This document shows, piece by piece, positions 54,845 through 63,193 of a DNA stretch of 64,000 bases (its first letter is position 1; each line of letters begins with the position of its first letter). A model generated the notes under the pieces. It saw nothing but the letters and a program-made list of their open reading frames with translations. It was not told the origin of the DNA and ran no database searches. Source of the stretch: Cellulomonas sp. APG4 (GTDB taxonomy: Bacteria; Actinomycetota; Actinomycetes; Actinomycetales; Cellulomonadaceae); assembly GCF_009996735.1 (NCBI RefSeq), contig NZ_JAACYI010000007.1, positions 81,169-145,168 of the forward strand. Direction: 5' to 3'. Both the position numbers and the translations under genes were made by a program.

Positions 54845-55869
54845 CGTGGGGTTCCTTGGTTGGTGGTCGTGTCGTGGCGGGTCGGCGTCGTGTCCGCGTC
54901 CGGCGTCCCGGAGGGCGGAGAAGCTCCATCGACGGACGACGGGTGCCCTGGGACCGCTGCGGGGCTCGAGTCCACAGGCGCGGACGCTCGGTCCGCCCGT
55001 CGGCGGCGCTCGGACAAGGTGGCCCAGACGAACACCCCTGCAAGGCCCAGCAACGCGAGCCCCAGGACGGGCTCGGGGACCGGGTCGATGAACCGTTGAA
55101 CGGCCAGGAAGACGTCGGTCAGGGTGCCCGCGGCCAGGTCTTGCGCTCGGGTGCCGCCGGTCATGTCGGCGTCGTCCGCCAGGGCGATGATGAACACACC
55201 CATGACGGTGAACCCGACGGCGACGGCGATGTTCAGCGTGTTGGTCACCAGGACCCGTCCCGCGACGCGCAGGCGGACGAGCTTGGCGCGAAGGAACTTC
55301 TTCTCGCCGAGCTTGGCCTTGTCCCAGATCAACGCCATGACGAAGAGGGGGAAGACCATCCCGAACACGTATGCCAGCCCGAGGGTCAGTCCCCCGATGG
55401 GGGAGCCCGAGAGGACGGACAGGGTCATGACACCTGCGAGGACCGGCGCGCAGCAGCTCGAGGCGACACCGGAGAAGACACCGAGGGCGAAGAAGCTCGC
55501 GGTGTCGCCGCGGCTGGTGTCCGGTGCCCGCAGGAAGCTGGGCAGGGACCACATCTTCCCCGAGAGCGCCAGGAGCGCCAGCGCGATCATGAGGATCCCG
55601 CCGGCGACGTACAGAGGTCCGTGGTAGCGCGCGATCGCCCCGGACAACAGGCTCATGCCCAAGGTGATGGGCACCAGGACGAGGGCCAGACCCGCGGCGA
55701 AGATGAACGTCAGCGGCAGCAGGCGCCAGCGGCGGTTCTTGACCGCGCCGGCGAGGTAGCTCGGTGCAAGGAAGACGATGCAGCACGGCGCGAACAGCGC
55801 GACACCGCCGGCGAAGAACGCCGCAACGATGCTGCCCGTGGTGAGAAGCTCGGCACCCACGTCAGGCAC
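54841..55869 (-). CDS. CcdA/DsbD-type thiol electron transporter
   Basis: A 342-residue protein with six to seven helices. Two buried Cys sets are visible: FAPCCIVFLAP (about 28-31) and ASSCCAPVLAG (about 138), as in the CcdA family that carries electrons from cytoplasmic thioredoxin across the membrane. A disordered Pro/Ser/Thr tail of about 55 residues follows. GTG at 55869 lies inside the end of the upstream thioredoxin-like gene (eight-base overlap). Confidence 0.85.
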   Translation of the reverse strand: MPDVGAELLTTGSIVAAFFAGGVALFAPCCIVFLAPSYLAGAVKNRRWRLLPLTFIFAAGLALVLVPITLGMSLLSGAIARYHGPLYVAGGILMIALALLALSGKMWSLPSFLRAPDTSRGDTASFFALGVFSGVASSCCAPVLAGVMTLSVLSGSPIGGLTLGLAYVFGMVFPLFVMALIWDKAKLGEKKFLRAKLVRLRVAGRVLVTNTLNIAVAVGFTVMGVFIIALADDADMTGGTRAQDLAAGTLTDVFLAVQRFIDPVPEPVLGLALLGLAGVFVWATLSERRRRADRASAPVDSSPAAVPGHPSSVDGASPPSGTPDADTTPTRHDTTTNQGTPR

Positions 55870-56167
55870 CCCAAGGCAGGTAAGGCCGGGCGTCGTCCGA
55901 GGCGCGTGCGGCCAGGACCTTCACCAGCTTCTTCCGCGGAAGGCGCCCGGAGCTGAAGTACCGGCCGTCGAGGAGCACGAGCGGGTTCATGGCCGGTCGG
56001 TGCTGGGCCACCAGATGGGCGCCCTCGGGCGAGTCCAGCTCGACCACCGTGACGTCGAGCGGCCACGTCGCGGTCAGCTCGGTGAGCGCCTCCTTGGCGT
56101 CGTCGCAGTAGTGGCAAGCCGGGGCATGGACGAGTGTCACCTGGACGGGCGGGGGCGTATCGCTCAC
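55862..56167 (-). CDS. Glutaredoxin/thioredoxin-like protein
   Basis: A 101-residue thioredoxin-fold protein with active site ACHYCDDAK (Cys about 18 and 21), the cis-Pro strand NPLVLLDG and a C-terminal RKKLVKVLA helix. No signal peptide, so it may be the cytoplasmic electron donor of the CcdA system. GTG at 56167 has AGAGAG upstream; it is the first gene of the leftward redox operon. Confidence 0.82.
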   Translation of the reverse strand: MSDTPPPVQVTLVHAPACHYCDDAKEALTELTATWPLDVTVVELDSPEGAHLVAQHRPAMNPLVLLDGRYFSSGRLPRKKLVKVLAARASDDARPYLPWGA

Positions 56168-56196
56168 GGGATTCTCTCTGGGTCGGCATTCGGGCC

Positions 56197-56256
56197 GTCA
56201 TCAGGCTCGTCGCTCCGGACTGGCCCCGTGTCGTCTTTCGGTCAACGTTCGATGAA
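56197..56256. promoter_or_regulatory. Divergent promoter with GATGAA/TCATC elements
   Basis: Between the redox operon and the two-component system: GTCATC at 56,197 and GATGAA at 56,251 (with GGTCAA 11 bases before it). They resemble the hexamers at 46,833 and 50,318 but the pairs are imperfect; a weak candidate for autoregulation. Confidence 0.3.
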
Positions 56257-56308
56257 GGATCGCGGGCCGGACGCTCCGCGGGTCGGCCGAGTCGCCCGAG
56301 CAGACACA

Positions 56309-57034
56309 ATGGGCCCCATGGCCAACGACAAGACGCTCATCCGTCGTGCCCTGGTGATCGACGACGAGGAGGCTCTGGCGAAGCTCATTGCGGGCTACCT
56401 GGAACGTGACGGGTTCGAGGTGCACCTGGCCTTCGACGGCCCGGCCGGGGTCGAGTCGGCGCGCGAGGTCGATCCGGACGTGGTCGTGCTCGACCTCGGT
56501 CTACCCGGGCTGGACGGGATCGAGGTCTGCCGACAGCTGCGAACCTTCTCCGACTGCTACGTGGTGATGCTCACGGCCCGCACGGAAGAGGTGGACACCT
56601 TGATCGGCCTGTCCGTCGGCGCTGACGACTACATGACCAAACCCTTCAGCCCTCGTGAGCTCCTCGCCCGGATCGGGGTGCTGCTGCGCAGGCCCCGGCG
56701 CGCCACGGGCGCCCAGTCGACACCCGCTGAGCCGTTGCGGATCGGTGGGCTCTCCATCGATCTGCTTGCGCGCGAGGTGCACCTGGACGGTGAGCCGGTC
56801 CCGCTCACTCGGACGGAGTTCGACGTGCTGGCGGCCCTGGCCGGCAGCCCGCACGTGGTGTTCAGCCGGCGTGTGCTGATCGAGACGGTCTGGGGCGACA
56901 ACTGGGTCGGGGACGAGCACCTGGTGGACGTTCACGTGCTGCACGTGCGCCAGAAGCTCCGGGACACGGTGGAGGCCCAGCGGTTCATCCGGACCGTTCG
57001 CGGTGTGGGCTACCGGATCGGGACGGGGGGGTGA
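56309..57034 (+). CDS. OmpR-type response regulator (probable copper regulator)
   Basis: A 241-residue regulator: receiver with D18/D19 and phospho-acceptor D62 (VVVLDLGLPG), MLTARTEEVD and YMTKPFSPREL; winged-helix domain with LTRTEFDVLAALAGSPHVVFSRRVLIETVW and TVRGVGYRIG. Overlaps the kinase by four bases. The start is ATG 56309 or 56318; neither has a clear ribosome site, and CACAAT just before could mark a near-leaderless mRNA. Position in the island suggests control of copper genes. Confidence 0.9.
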   Translation: MGPMANDKTLIRRALVIDDEEALAKLIAGYLERDGFEVHLAFDGPAGVESAREVDPDVVVLDLGLPGLDGIEVCRQLRTFSDCYVVMLTARTEEVDTLIGLSVGADDYMTKPFSPRELLARIGVLLRRPRRATGAQSTPAEPLRIGGLSIDLLAREVHLDGEPVPLTRTEFDVLAALAGSPHVVFSRRVLIETVWGDNWVGDEHLVDVHVLHVRQKLRDTVEAQRFIRTVRGVGYRIGTGG

Positions 57035-58158
57035 CCCTGCGCGGCTGGGCGACGGCCTCGGGGCTTGCCGCCCGTTTGCTGGCGGCGCTGGCCCTGGTCG
57101 TCCTTGCCGGCGGCCTGACGGCGTGGGTGGTCGCAGGCGCGATCGGGCCGGCGGTCTTCCACCAGCACATGCTCCGGGCCGACCTCGGTGCGCAGGACCC
57201 GGCAGTCGTGCACGCCGAGGAGGCGTTCCGCTCGGCGAGCTCCATGGCGCTGTCGATCGCCCTGGCCATGTCGGTGCTGGCGTCCCTTGCGGTGAGCTTG
57301 TTCCTCACACAACGCATCGCCGCCTCGCTGGGGACCCTCTCCGCGGCCACCACCAGGGTTGCTGCGGGCCACTTCGACTCGCGCGTGGCCAGCCCTCGCC
57401 TGGGTACCGAGTTCGAACAGCTGGCCGCGTCCTTCAACCACATGGCGACGCAGCTGGAGGAGAGTGAGGCGCTTCGCCGTAGGTTGCTGGCCGACGTGGC
57501 GCACGAGGTGCGCACACCGGTCGCCATCCTCAGGGCGTACCTGGAAGGCCTCGAAGACGGCGTCGAGTCCCTGACCCCCCAGACAGTGACCGTGCTTCAG
57601 GACCAGGGTGCCCGGCTCGCACGCCTCGCCGAGGACCTGGCAGCCGTCACGCGAGTCGAAGGTGGAGACCTCGCGCTCGTGCTCGAGCCCACCCCCGTCG
57701 AGCTGCTGGTCACCAGCGCCCGCGATGCAGCCGAGGACCGCTACTCCGGCGCCGGGATCGGGCTCGAGCTCGACCTGCAGGCTGGACTGCCTGCGGTCGC
57801 AGTCGACCGGGATCGGATCAGCCAGGTGCTGGGCAACCTCCTGGACAACGCACTGCGGCACACGCCCACCGGGGGCCACGTGGTGATCAGCGCCGACCGC
57901 CTCCAGGACGGGCGACTGCGCATCGCAGTCTCGGACGACGGCGAGGGTATCGACGCCGCCCACCTGCCCCACGTGTTCGAGCGCTTCTACCGTGTGGACA
58001 CGGCGCGTGACCGGGACCACGGCGGCTCTGGCATCGGACTGGCGATCGTTCGCGCGATCGTCCACGCCCACGAAGGTTCGATCCGAGCCCGCAGCGAGGG
58101 ACTCGGCCGTGGAACGACGTTCGAGTTCACTCTGCCGCCCCTCGCGGCTCGAAGCTGA
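57031..58158 (+). CDS. Sensor histidine kinase
   Basis: A 375-residue kinase: helix at about 10-32, a very short extracytoplasmic part (about 35-70), second helix (72-92), HAMP (to about 145), H-box ADVAHEVRTPVAILRAYLEGL, N-box NLLDNALRHT, G1 SDDGEGI, and G2 GGSGIGLAIVRAIV. The small external domain fits sensing near the membrane, as in CusS-like or envelope-stress kinases. It pairs with the regulator at 56,309. Confidence 0.9.
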   Translation: MTLRGWATASGLAARLLAALALVVLAGGLTAWVVAGAIGPAVFHQHMLRADLGAQDPAVVHAEEAFRSASSMALSIALAMSVLASLAVSLFLTQRIAASLGTLSAATTRVAAGHFDSRVASPRLGTEFEQLAASFNHMATQLEESEALRRRLLADVAHEVRTPVAILRAYLEGLEDGVESLTPQTVTVLQDQGARLARLAEDLAAVTRVEGGDLALVLEPTPVELLVTSARDAAEDRYSGAGIGLELDLQAGLPAVAVDRDRISQVLGNLLDNALRHTPTGGHVVISADRLQDGRLRIAVSDDGEGIDAAHLPHVFERFYRVDTARDRDHGGSGIGLAIVRAIVHAHEGSIRARSEGLGRGTTFEFTLPPLAARS

Positions 58159-58205
58159 GGGACCAGGTCGGCGGGCACGGGACGCGCCCGCCGACCCTCA
58201 GCCGC

Positions 58206-58499
58206 TCAGCCGACGACGCGCCCGGCGTCCGCCGGAACTGCCGACGAGCCCTCGTCGGCGCGCGTGGAGCCCTTCGCCTCCGGTGCGACGTCCGTGTCGC
58301 AGTGCGGCCCGTGCTGATGGGTGTTGCTGCCCTGCGCACCCATGCCACGCCCCATGATGAACATCATGCCGATCATCATCAGCGGGCATGCGAGCAGCAG
58401 CGCCCAGGGCAGTGCCTCACGAAAGCTCACCCCCACGAGCAGCAGAACGCCCAAGATCGCTCCGGCTCCGATGAGCATGTGCTTGAGGTGACCCTTCAT
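58206..58499 (-). CDS. DUF2933-like small membrane protein with His-rich tail
   Basis: A 97-residue protein starting MKGHLKHMLIGAGAILGVLLLVG, with two helices (second ALPWALLLACPLMMIGMMFIMG, Met-rich and with one Cys) and a tail containing NTHQHGPHCD. This is the pattern of DUF2933-type proteins found with copper oxidases and pumps. Overlaps the SHOCT gene by four bases. A metal-handling role is inferred from the His/Cys/Met residues. Confidence 0.7.
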   Translation of the reverse strand: MKGHLKHMLIGAGAILGVLLLVGVSFREALPWALLLACPLMMIGMMFIMGRGMGAQGSNTHQHGPHCDTDVAPEAKGSTRADEGSSAVPADAGRVVG

Positions 58500-58738
58500 C
58501 GAACTCCCTTCGCCGCGGCGGGCGTGTGCCCGTCGAGCTCGTCCCGAACCGATCGGTAGTCCTCCGGGGTGATCTCACCCGAGGCCAGACGCGCGTCGAG
58601 TAGGACCCGCGGGTCACGGGGCGCCTGAGCGGGGAACAGTCTCCCGATGGCCCACAGCACCAGGCTCACGACGACGACCCAGAAGATGATCATGGCGACC
58701 CAGCCACCCGCACTCATCTGCGTGCACCACAGACCCAT
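58496..58738 (-). CDS. SHOCT-domain small membrane protein
   Basis: An 80-residue protein: one transmembrane helix (about 10-33) followed by a SHOCT domain (DPRVLLDARLASGEITPEDYRSVRDEL; key RLASGEIT). Second of its kind in the island. Divergent from copZ, with the repeats at 58,789-58,840 between them. Confidence 0.8.
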   Translation of the reverse strand: MGLWCTQMSAGGWVAMIIFWVVVVSLVLWAIGRLFPAQAPRDPRVLLDARLASGEITPEDYRSVRDELDGHTPAAAKGVR

Positions 58739-58788
58739 CGCGATCTCCTACCGTTCGATCAGGCACCGGGTGGCGCCCGTCGTCAACT

Positions 58789-58840
58789 CTCATCAGCCGC
58801 CATCAAGAACCGGACGCCGATCCATGAAGAGTTGCTGAAG
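58789..58840. promoter_or_regulatory. Clustered CATC / TGAAG repeats between SHOCT and copZ operons
   Basis: CTCATCAGCCGCCATC (two CATC ten bases apart) and, 20 bases on, CATGAAG and GCTGAAG 11 bases apart. They are inexact versions of the TTCATC/GATGAA pairs seen elsewhere in the island and lie where a regulator of both divergent operons would bind. Confidence 0.4.
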
Positions 58841-58959
58841 GTCGCTCCGGAGGGACTCGGCCGCGACTTTCCAGGCCTGATCACCGGCTAACGTCGGGGC
58901 ACCTCAGAGCGGGTCTGCCGCGCGGGCCGAACGCTCACCTCCGATTGAAGGGCCGTTTC

Positions 58960-59172
58960 ATGACCACGACCTACGACGTCGCGGGGATGACCTGCGGACA
59001 CTGTGTTGCGTCCATCACCAAGGACGTGTCGTCGGTGGACGGTGTCCAGGCCGTGAAGGTCGACCTCGAGAGCGGCCGTGTGACCGTGACTGCCGACGCG
59101 CACGTCGACCCGGCTCTCGTCGCGGCCGCCGTCGACCGGGCCGGCTACACGGTGACGGGGGTCAGCGCGTGA
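58960..59172 (+). CDS. copZ: Copper chaperone CopZ (HMA domain)
   Basis: A 70-residue HMA protein with GMTCGHC (Cys 12 and 15), VDGVQAVKVDLESGRVTV and AAAVDRAGYTV. It hands Cu(I) to CopA. ATG at 58960 has GAAGGG upstream. Its stop overlaps the next small gene as GTGA. Confidence 0.92.
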   Translation: MTTTYDVAGMTCGHCVASITKDVSSVDGVQAVKVDLESGRVTVTADAHVDPALVAAAVDRAGYTVTGVSA

Positions 59173-59267
59173 AGGGCGCTGCCGTGGCGCGCCTGAGCAC
59201 CTATGCGCTCGGGCTCGTTCTTGTCTTCGTCGCGGCATTCGCGCTCGGCAACGCGATCGGTGGGTGA
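59169..59267 (+). CDS. 32-residue membrane peptide between copZ and copA
   Basis: GTG at 59169 overlaps the copZ stop (GTGA) and the frame ends in TGA at 59265-59267, seven bases before copA. The product is MKGAAVARLSTYALGLVLV followed by FVAAFALGNAIGG: a positively charged start and one hydrophobic helix. The tight coupling to both neighbours favours a real gene; it could be a pump regulator or subunit, or a shortened copy of the larger membrane proteins often seen at this place. Confidence 0.6.
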   Translation: MKGAAVARLSTYALGLVLVFVAAFALGNAIGG

Positions 59268-59274
59268 GGCGCCC

Positions 59275-61596
59275 ATGACGACCACCGGCACCGCGAGCTC
59301 GAGCGAGGCCGCTGGGACGACTTCCACGGTGGAGCTCACCATCGGGGGCATGACCTGCGCGTCGTGCGCGGCCCGCATCGAGCGGAAGCTCAACCGGATC
59401 GACGGTGTGAGAGCCAGCGTGAACTTCGCGATGGAGTCGGCCAAGGTGGACTTCCCCCCGCAGATCTCCGTCGAGGAGCTCGTCCGGGCCGTCGAGGAGG
59501 CCGGTTACACGGCCGCGCCACCGGTGCCGCCCGTCATCCCTCAACCGGACGGTGCCGCACGGTCGGACGGCGCCCCGACGTCCGAGGACCCGGTCGACGT
59601 CCTGCGACGCCGCTTGGTGGTCTCGACGCTGCTGACCCTCCCGGTCCTGGTGCTCGCCATGGTGCCGCCGCTGCAGTTCGACAACTGGCAGTGGCTCTCG
59701 CTCACCCTCGCCGCGCCGGTCGTGGTCTGGGGTGCATTGCCCTTCCACCGCGCCGCCTGGAAGAACCTGCGTCACGCGAGCGCCACGATGGACACGCTGA
59801 TCTCGATGGGGATCCTGGCAGCATTCGCCTGGTCTCTGTGGGCGCTGTTCCTCGGCGACGCGGGCATGCCCGGCATGCGCATGGACTTCACGCTCTTCCC
59901 CGAGCCAGGTGCTGGCTCCGGCGAGATCTACCTCGAGATCGCAGCGGCTCTGGCGATGTTCATCCTGCTGGGTCGCTACTTCGAGGCCCATGCCAAGCGC
60001 CGCTCCGGCGCCGCCCTGCGGGCCCTCCTCGAGCTCGGCGCCAAGGACGTGGCGGTCCTCCGGCCCGGCGCCGAGGGCGAGGTCGAGGTCCGGGTGCCGA
60101 TCGACGAGCTCGCCGTCGGCGACCGGTTCGTCATCCGCCCCGGCGAGAAGGTCGCCACCGACGGCGTGGTCGTCGAGGGGACCTCCGCCATCGACGCAGC
60201 ACTGCTCACGGGTGAGTCCGTCCCGGTCGAGGTGGCACCCGGCGACCCGGTCACCGGTGCGACGGTCAACGCCGGTGGACGCATCGTGGTCCGGGCGACC
60301 CGGGTCGGATCCGACACCAAGCTCGCCCAGATCGCCCGCCTCGTCGTCGACGCACAGTCCGGCAAGGCAGCTGTCCAGCGGCTTGCAGACCGGCTCTCTG
60401 CCGTCTTCGTGCCCATCGTCATCGCCCTGTCGGTCGGCACCTTGGGCTTCTGGCTCGGCCTGACCGGTGACGTGGTGGCCGCGTTCACCGCGGCCGTCGC
60501 CGTCCTGATCATCGCCTGTCCCTGCGCCCTCGGTCTGGCGACCCCGACCGCACTGCTCGTCGGGACCGGCCGTGGCGCACAGCTCGGCGTGCTCATCAAG
60601 GGCCCCGAGGTCCTGGAGTCCACACGCAAGGTGGACACCATCGTTCTGGACAAGACCGGGACCGTGACCACCGGCCGAATGTCGTTGGTCAACGTCATCC
60701 CCGCCGACGGTACGGAACCTGACGAGGCGCTCCGCCTGGCTGCGACCCTGGAGAACGCCTCCGAGCACCCCATCGCCGCAGCGATCGTCGACGGCGCCAC
60801 GAACCTGGGGGTCACCCTGGGATCGGTGTCCGACTTCGCCAGCACACCGGGGCGAGGCGTCACCGGCACCGTCGACGGTCGACAGGTCCACGCCGGTCGC
60901 CTCGCGTGGTTGGAGGGGGAAGGGCTGACGGTTCCCGTGGAGCTGTCCGCGGCAGTCGACGAGGCTGAGGCCGCGGGCCGCACCGCTGTGGTCGTCGGAT
61001 GGGACGGGCACGTGCGCGCGGTCCTCGTGGTCTCGGACACGATCAAGCCCACCTCGGTCGAGGCGATCAGCCGGCTCAGGAGCCTGGGCCTGACCCCCAT
61101 TCTCCTGACCGGCGACAACAGCCGCGCGGCGCAGGCGGTAGCCGCTCAGGTCGGCGTCACCGACGTCATCGCCGAGGTCCTGCCCGAGGAGAAGGTTGCC
61201 GTGGTCACCCGGCTGCAGAGCGAGGGGCGGGTGGTGGCGATGGTCGGCGACGGCGTGAACGACGCCGCCGCCCTCGCTCAGGCCGACCTCGGCTTGTCCA
61301 TGGGTACCGGTACCGATGCCGCCATCGAGGCCTCGGACCTGACCCTGGTCCGGGGAGACCTCCGATCGGCGGCCGACGCGATCCGACTCGCGCGCCGGAC
61401 GCTGTCGACCATCAAGGGGAACCTCTTCTGGGCGCTGGCCTACAACGTCGCAGCCATCCCCTTGGCCGCCTCCGGTCGGCTCAACCCCTTGATCGCGGGT
61501 GCGGCCATGGCGTTCTCGAGCGTCTTCGTGGTGTCCAACTCGCTTCGGCTGCGCAAGTTCGCAGCCTGGTCCCAGGACACCTCCCAGAACCGCTGA
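59275..61596 (+). CDS. copA: Copper-exporting P1B-1 ATPase CopA
   Basis: A 773-residue Cu(I) pump. One N-terminal HMA domain with GMTCASC (Cys about 28 and 31); eight helices; TGES actuator; [13 protein letters not shown] metal motif; DKTGTVTTG; ASEHPIAAAI (HP motif); TGDN; GDGVNDAAAL; and the terminal helices with YN and MAFSS residues typical of CopA. It follows copZ and the 32-residue peptide with no gap for a promoter. ATG at 59275 has GAGGC upstream. Confidence 0.95.
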   Translation: MTTTGTASSSEAAGTTSTVELTIGGMTCASCAARIERKLNRIDGVRASVNFAMESAKVDFPPQISVEELVRAVEEAGYTAAPPVPPVIPQPDGAARSDGAPTSEDPVDVLRRRLVVSTLLTLPVLVLAMVPPLQFDNWQWLSLTLAAPVVVWGALPFHRAAWKNLRHASATMDTLISMGILAAFAWSLWALFLGDAGMPGMRMDFTLFPEPGAGSGEIYLEIAAALAMFILLGRYFEAHAKRRSGAALRALLELGAKDVAVLRPGAEGEVEVRVPIDELAVGDRFVIRPGEKVATDGVVVEGTSAIDAALLTGESVPVEVAPGDPVTGATVNAGGRIVVRATRVGSDTKLAQIARLVVDAQSGKAAVQRLADRLSAVFVPIVIALSVGTLGFWLGLTGDVVAAFTAAVAVLIIACPCALGLATPTALLVGTGRGAQLGVLIKGPEVLESTRKVDTIVLDKTGTVTTGRMSLVNVIPADGTEPDEALRLAATLENASEHPIAAAIVDGATNLGVTLGSVSDFASTPGRGVTGTVDGRQVHAGRLAWLEGEGLTVPVELSAAVDEAEAAGRTAVVVGWDGHVRAVLVVSDTIKPTSVEAISRLRSLGLTPILLTGDNSRAAQAVAAQVGVTDVIAEVLPEEKVAVVTRLQSEGRVVAMVGDGVNDAAALAQADLGLSMGTGTDAAIEASDLTLVRGDLRSAADAIRLARRTLSTIKGNLFWALAYNVAAIPLAASGRLNPLIAGAAMAFSSVFVVSNSLRLRKFAAWSQDTSQNR

Positions 61597-61628
61597 CCGG
61601 TCGCCCTCCCCCCTGAGGCGACCGGTCA
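61594..61628 (+). terminator. Hairpin after copA
   Basis: TGACCGGTCGCC and GGCGACCGGTCA form a perfect 12-bp stem around an 11-base loop; the stem begins at the copA stop codon and ends 20 bases before the next ATG. It may end or reduce transcription between copA and the SafE gene. Confidence 0.65.
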
Positions 61629-61648
61629 GCCTTGACTCGAGGACGGCC

Positions 61649-62848
61649 ATGGCTGTGATCGACCTGTCCGTGCGGGGCATGACCTGCCAGGCCTGTGAGG
61701 TGCGTATCAGCAGGGCGCTGTGCACCGTCCCTGGGGTCCTGCACGTCAAGGTGTCCCTGCGTCGTGGCATCGCACGCGTCCACACCGATGCCTACGTGCC
61801 ACGTGGACGCCTCCACAAGGCCGTCCGGGGAGCCGGGTACGAGCCCGGCCGTGAGGCGCAAGCCTGGTTGACGGCGGACTCCTCGGTGTGGAGGGACGTC
61901 GTCATCGCGGTCGGCCTTCTCGGCGGGCTGGGCCTGCTCCTGCAGCTCAGCGGCCTCGGCGACCTCTCCGGGCAGGTGGGTGCACTCACCTCCTCCGGGA
62001 GCCTCGCGATGGTGGTCGTCCTCGGCCTCGCTGCCGGCCTGTCCACCTGCATGGCCCCGGTGGGCGGTCTGGTGCTTGCCGTCTCGGCTCGCCACGCCGA
62101 GCTCCGTCCCCAGGCCTCGGCCCTCCAGCGGATCCGGCCCCAGCTGATCTTCAACCTCGGTCGGGTCATCGGGTTCGGCCTCCTCGGCTCGCTCGTGGGC
62201 CTTCTCGGGTCCGCGTTCACTCTCAGTGGGCGTGCCTTGGCCGTCATGATGGTGGTGGTCTCCCTCGTGATGGCGTCCGTGGGTCTGAAGCTCACGAGCC
62301 TGTCGCCACGCCTGTCCCGCGGCACGAACGTGACGTTGCCACCAGCGCTCATGAGTGCGCTGCGCCTGGACCGGACCGACGGCCCTTACACCCACGGACG
62401 CGCGGCCCTGCTGGGAGCCGGAACGTTCCTGCTGCCTTGCGGCTTCACCCAGGCGGTCCAGGTGTACGCGATGTCCACCGGAAGTCCGCTCCGCGCGGGG
62501 CTGATCATGAGCCTGTTCGCGCTGGGCACCCTCCCTGGGCTGCTCGGCATCGGCGGGATCACCGCGAACGTCCGGGGTTCGATCGCCACCCACTTCTTCC
62601 GCTTCGCCGGGGTCGCCGTTCTCGCATTCGCCGCGATCAACATCTCGGGGGCGCTCGGCGTCCTCGCCCCGGGCCTGATCACGCCGACGGCGGCCGCGGC
62701 CACCGCGCCGGTCGGTGCTTCCGTCGATGTCGAGATGGAGGGTGAGGTCCAGGTGCTGAGGACCCGCCAGGTGGCCACGGGATACGAGCCTGCGTCCGCG
62801 ACCGTCTACGTCGACCGGGAGGTCCGCTGGGAGATCGACGGAGCTTGA
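61649..62848 (+). CDS. HMA - SafE/DsbD-like membrane protein, C-terminal domain cut off by IS insertion
   Basis: A 399-residue protein. An HMA domain (GMTCQAC, Cys about 11 and 14) is followed by six helices of the sulfite-exporter TauE/SafE (UreH-like) type with AGLSTCMAPVGGLVL and LLPCGFTQAVQVYAMSTGS, and a linker leading to QVLRTRQVATGYEPASATVYVDREVRWEI. In relatives this last strand opens a cupredoxin domain; here a stop follows at once (GAC GGA GCT TGA) where the IS3 end begins, so about 70 residues with the copper site are lost. It may still work as a copper transporter. Confidence 0.85.
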   Translation: MAVIDLSVRGMTCQACEVRISRALCTVPGVLHVKVSLRRGIARVHTDAYVPRGRLHKAVRGAGYEPGREAQAWLTADSSVWRDVVIAVGLLGGLGLLLQLSGLGDLSGQVGALTSSGSLAMVVVLGLAAGLSTCMAPVGGLVLAVSARHAELRPQASALQRIRPQLIFNLGRVIGFGLLGSLVGLLGSAFTLSGRALAVMMVVVSLVMASVGLKLTSLSPRLSRGTNVTLPPALMSALRLDRTDGPYTHGRAALLGAGTFLLPCGFTQAVQVYAMSTGSPLRAGLIMSLFALGTLPGLLGIGGITANVRGSIATHFFRFAGVAVLAFAAINISGALGVLAPGLITPTAAAATAPVGASVDVEMEGEVQVLRTRQVATGYEPASATVYVDREVRWEIDGA

Positions 62849-62905
62849 CCCGCTTCCCCGGACACCTGTCCTGAGGTGACGATGTCATCTCCGAGAGGAG
62901 TCCTT

Positions 62906-63193
62906 GTGCCTGCAGCCAAGCCGCCGGAGTTCCGGCGTCGAGCAGTGGATCTGGCCCGCAGTGGTCAGCACCCGGTCGCGAAGGTCGCGTCGGATCTGGG
63001 GATCAGTGAGTCGTGCCTGCGCCGGTGGATGGCCCAGGACGATGTCGACGCCGGCCGTCGGGAGGGGCTGACGAGCGAGGAGCGCAAGGAGCTGGTCGAG
63101 CTGCGCCGCCGGACCCGGGTGCTGGAGATGGAGAACGAGATCCTCAAGCGCGCCAGCGCTTACTTCGCCCGGGAGAACGTGCTCCCAAAATGA
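62906..63193 (+). CDS. IS3-family transposase OrfA
   Basis: A 95-residue HTH protein: FRRRAVDLARSGQHPVAKVASDLGISESCLRRWMAQDD (HTH_Tnp; key SESCLRRWM), then a leucine-zipper-like EKLRRRTRVLEMENEILKRASAYFA type tail. GTG at 62906 has AGGAG. It overlaps orfB by four bases at CCCAAAATGA, where -1 shifting could fuse the two. Confidence 0.88.
   Translation: MPAAKPPEFRRRAVDLARSGQHPVAKVASDLGISESCLRRWMAQDDVDAGRREGLTSEERKELVELRRRTRVLEMENEILKRASAYFARENVLPK

Noticed and set aside
58888..61785. 965-codon open frame on the minus strand
   Set aside because: Antisense of copZ and copA, which have full motifs; the long frame is a high-GC codon artefact.
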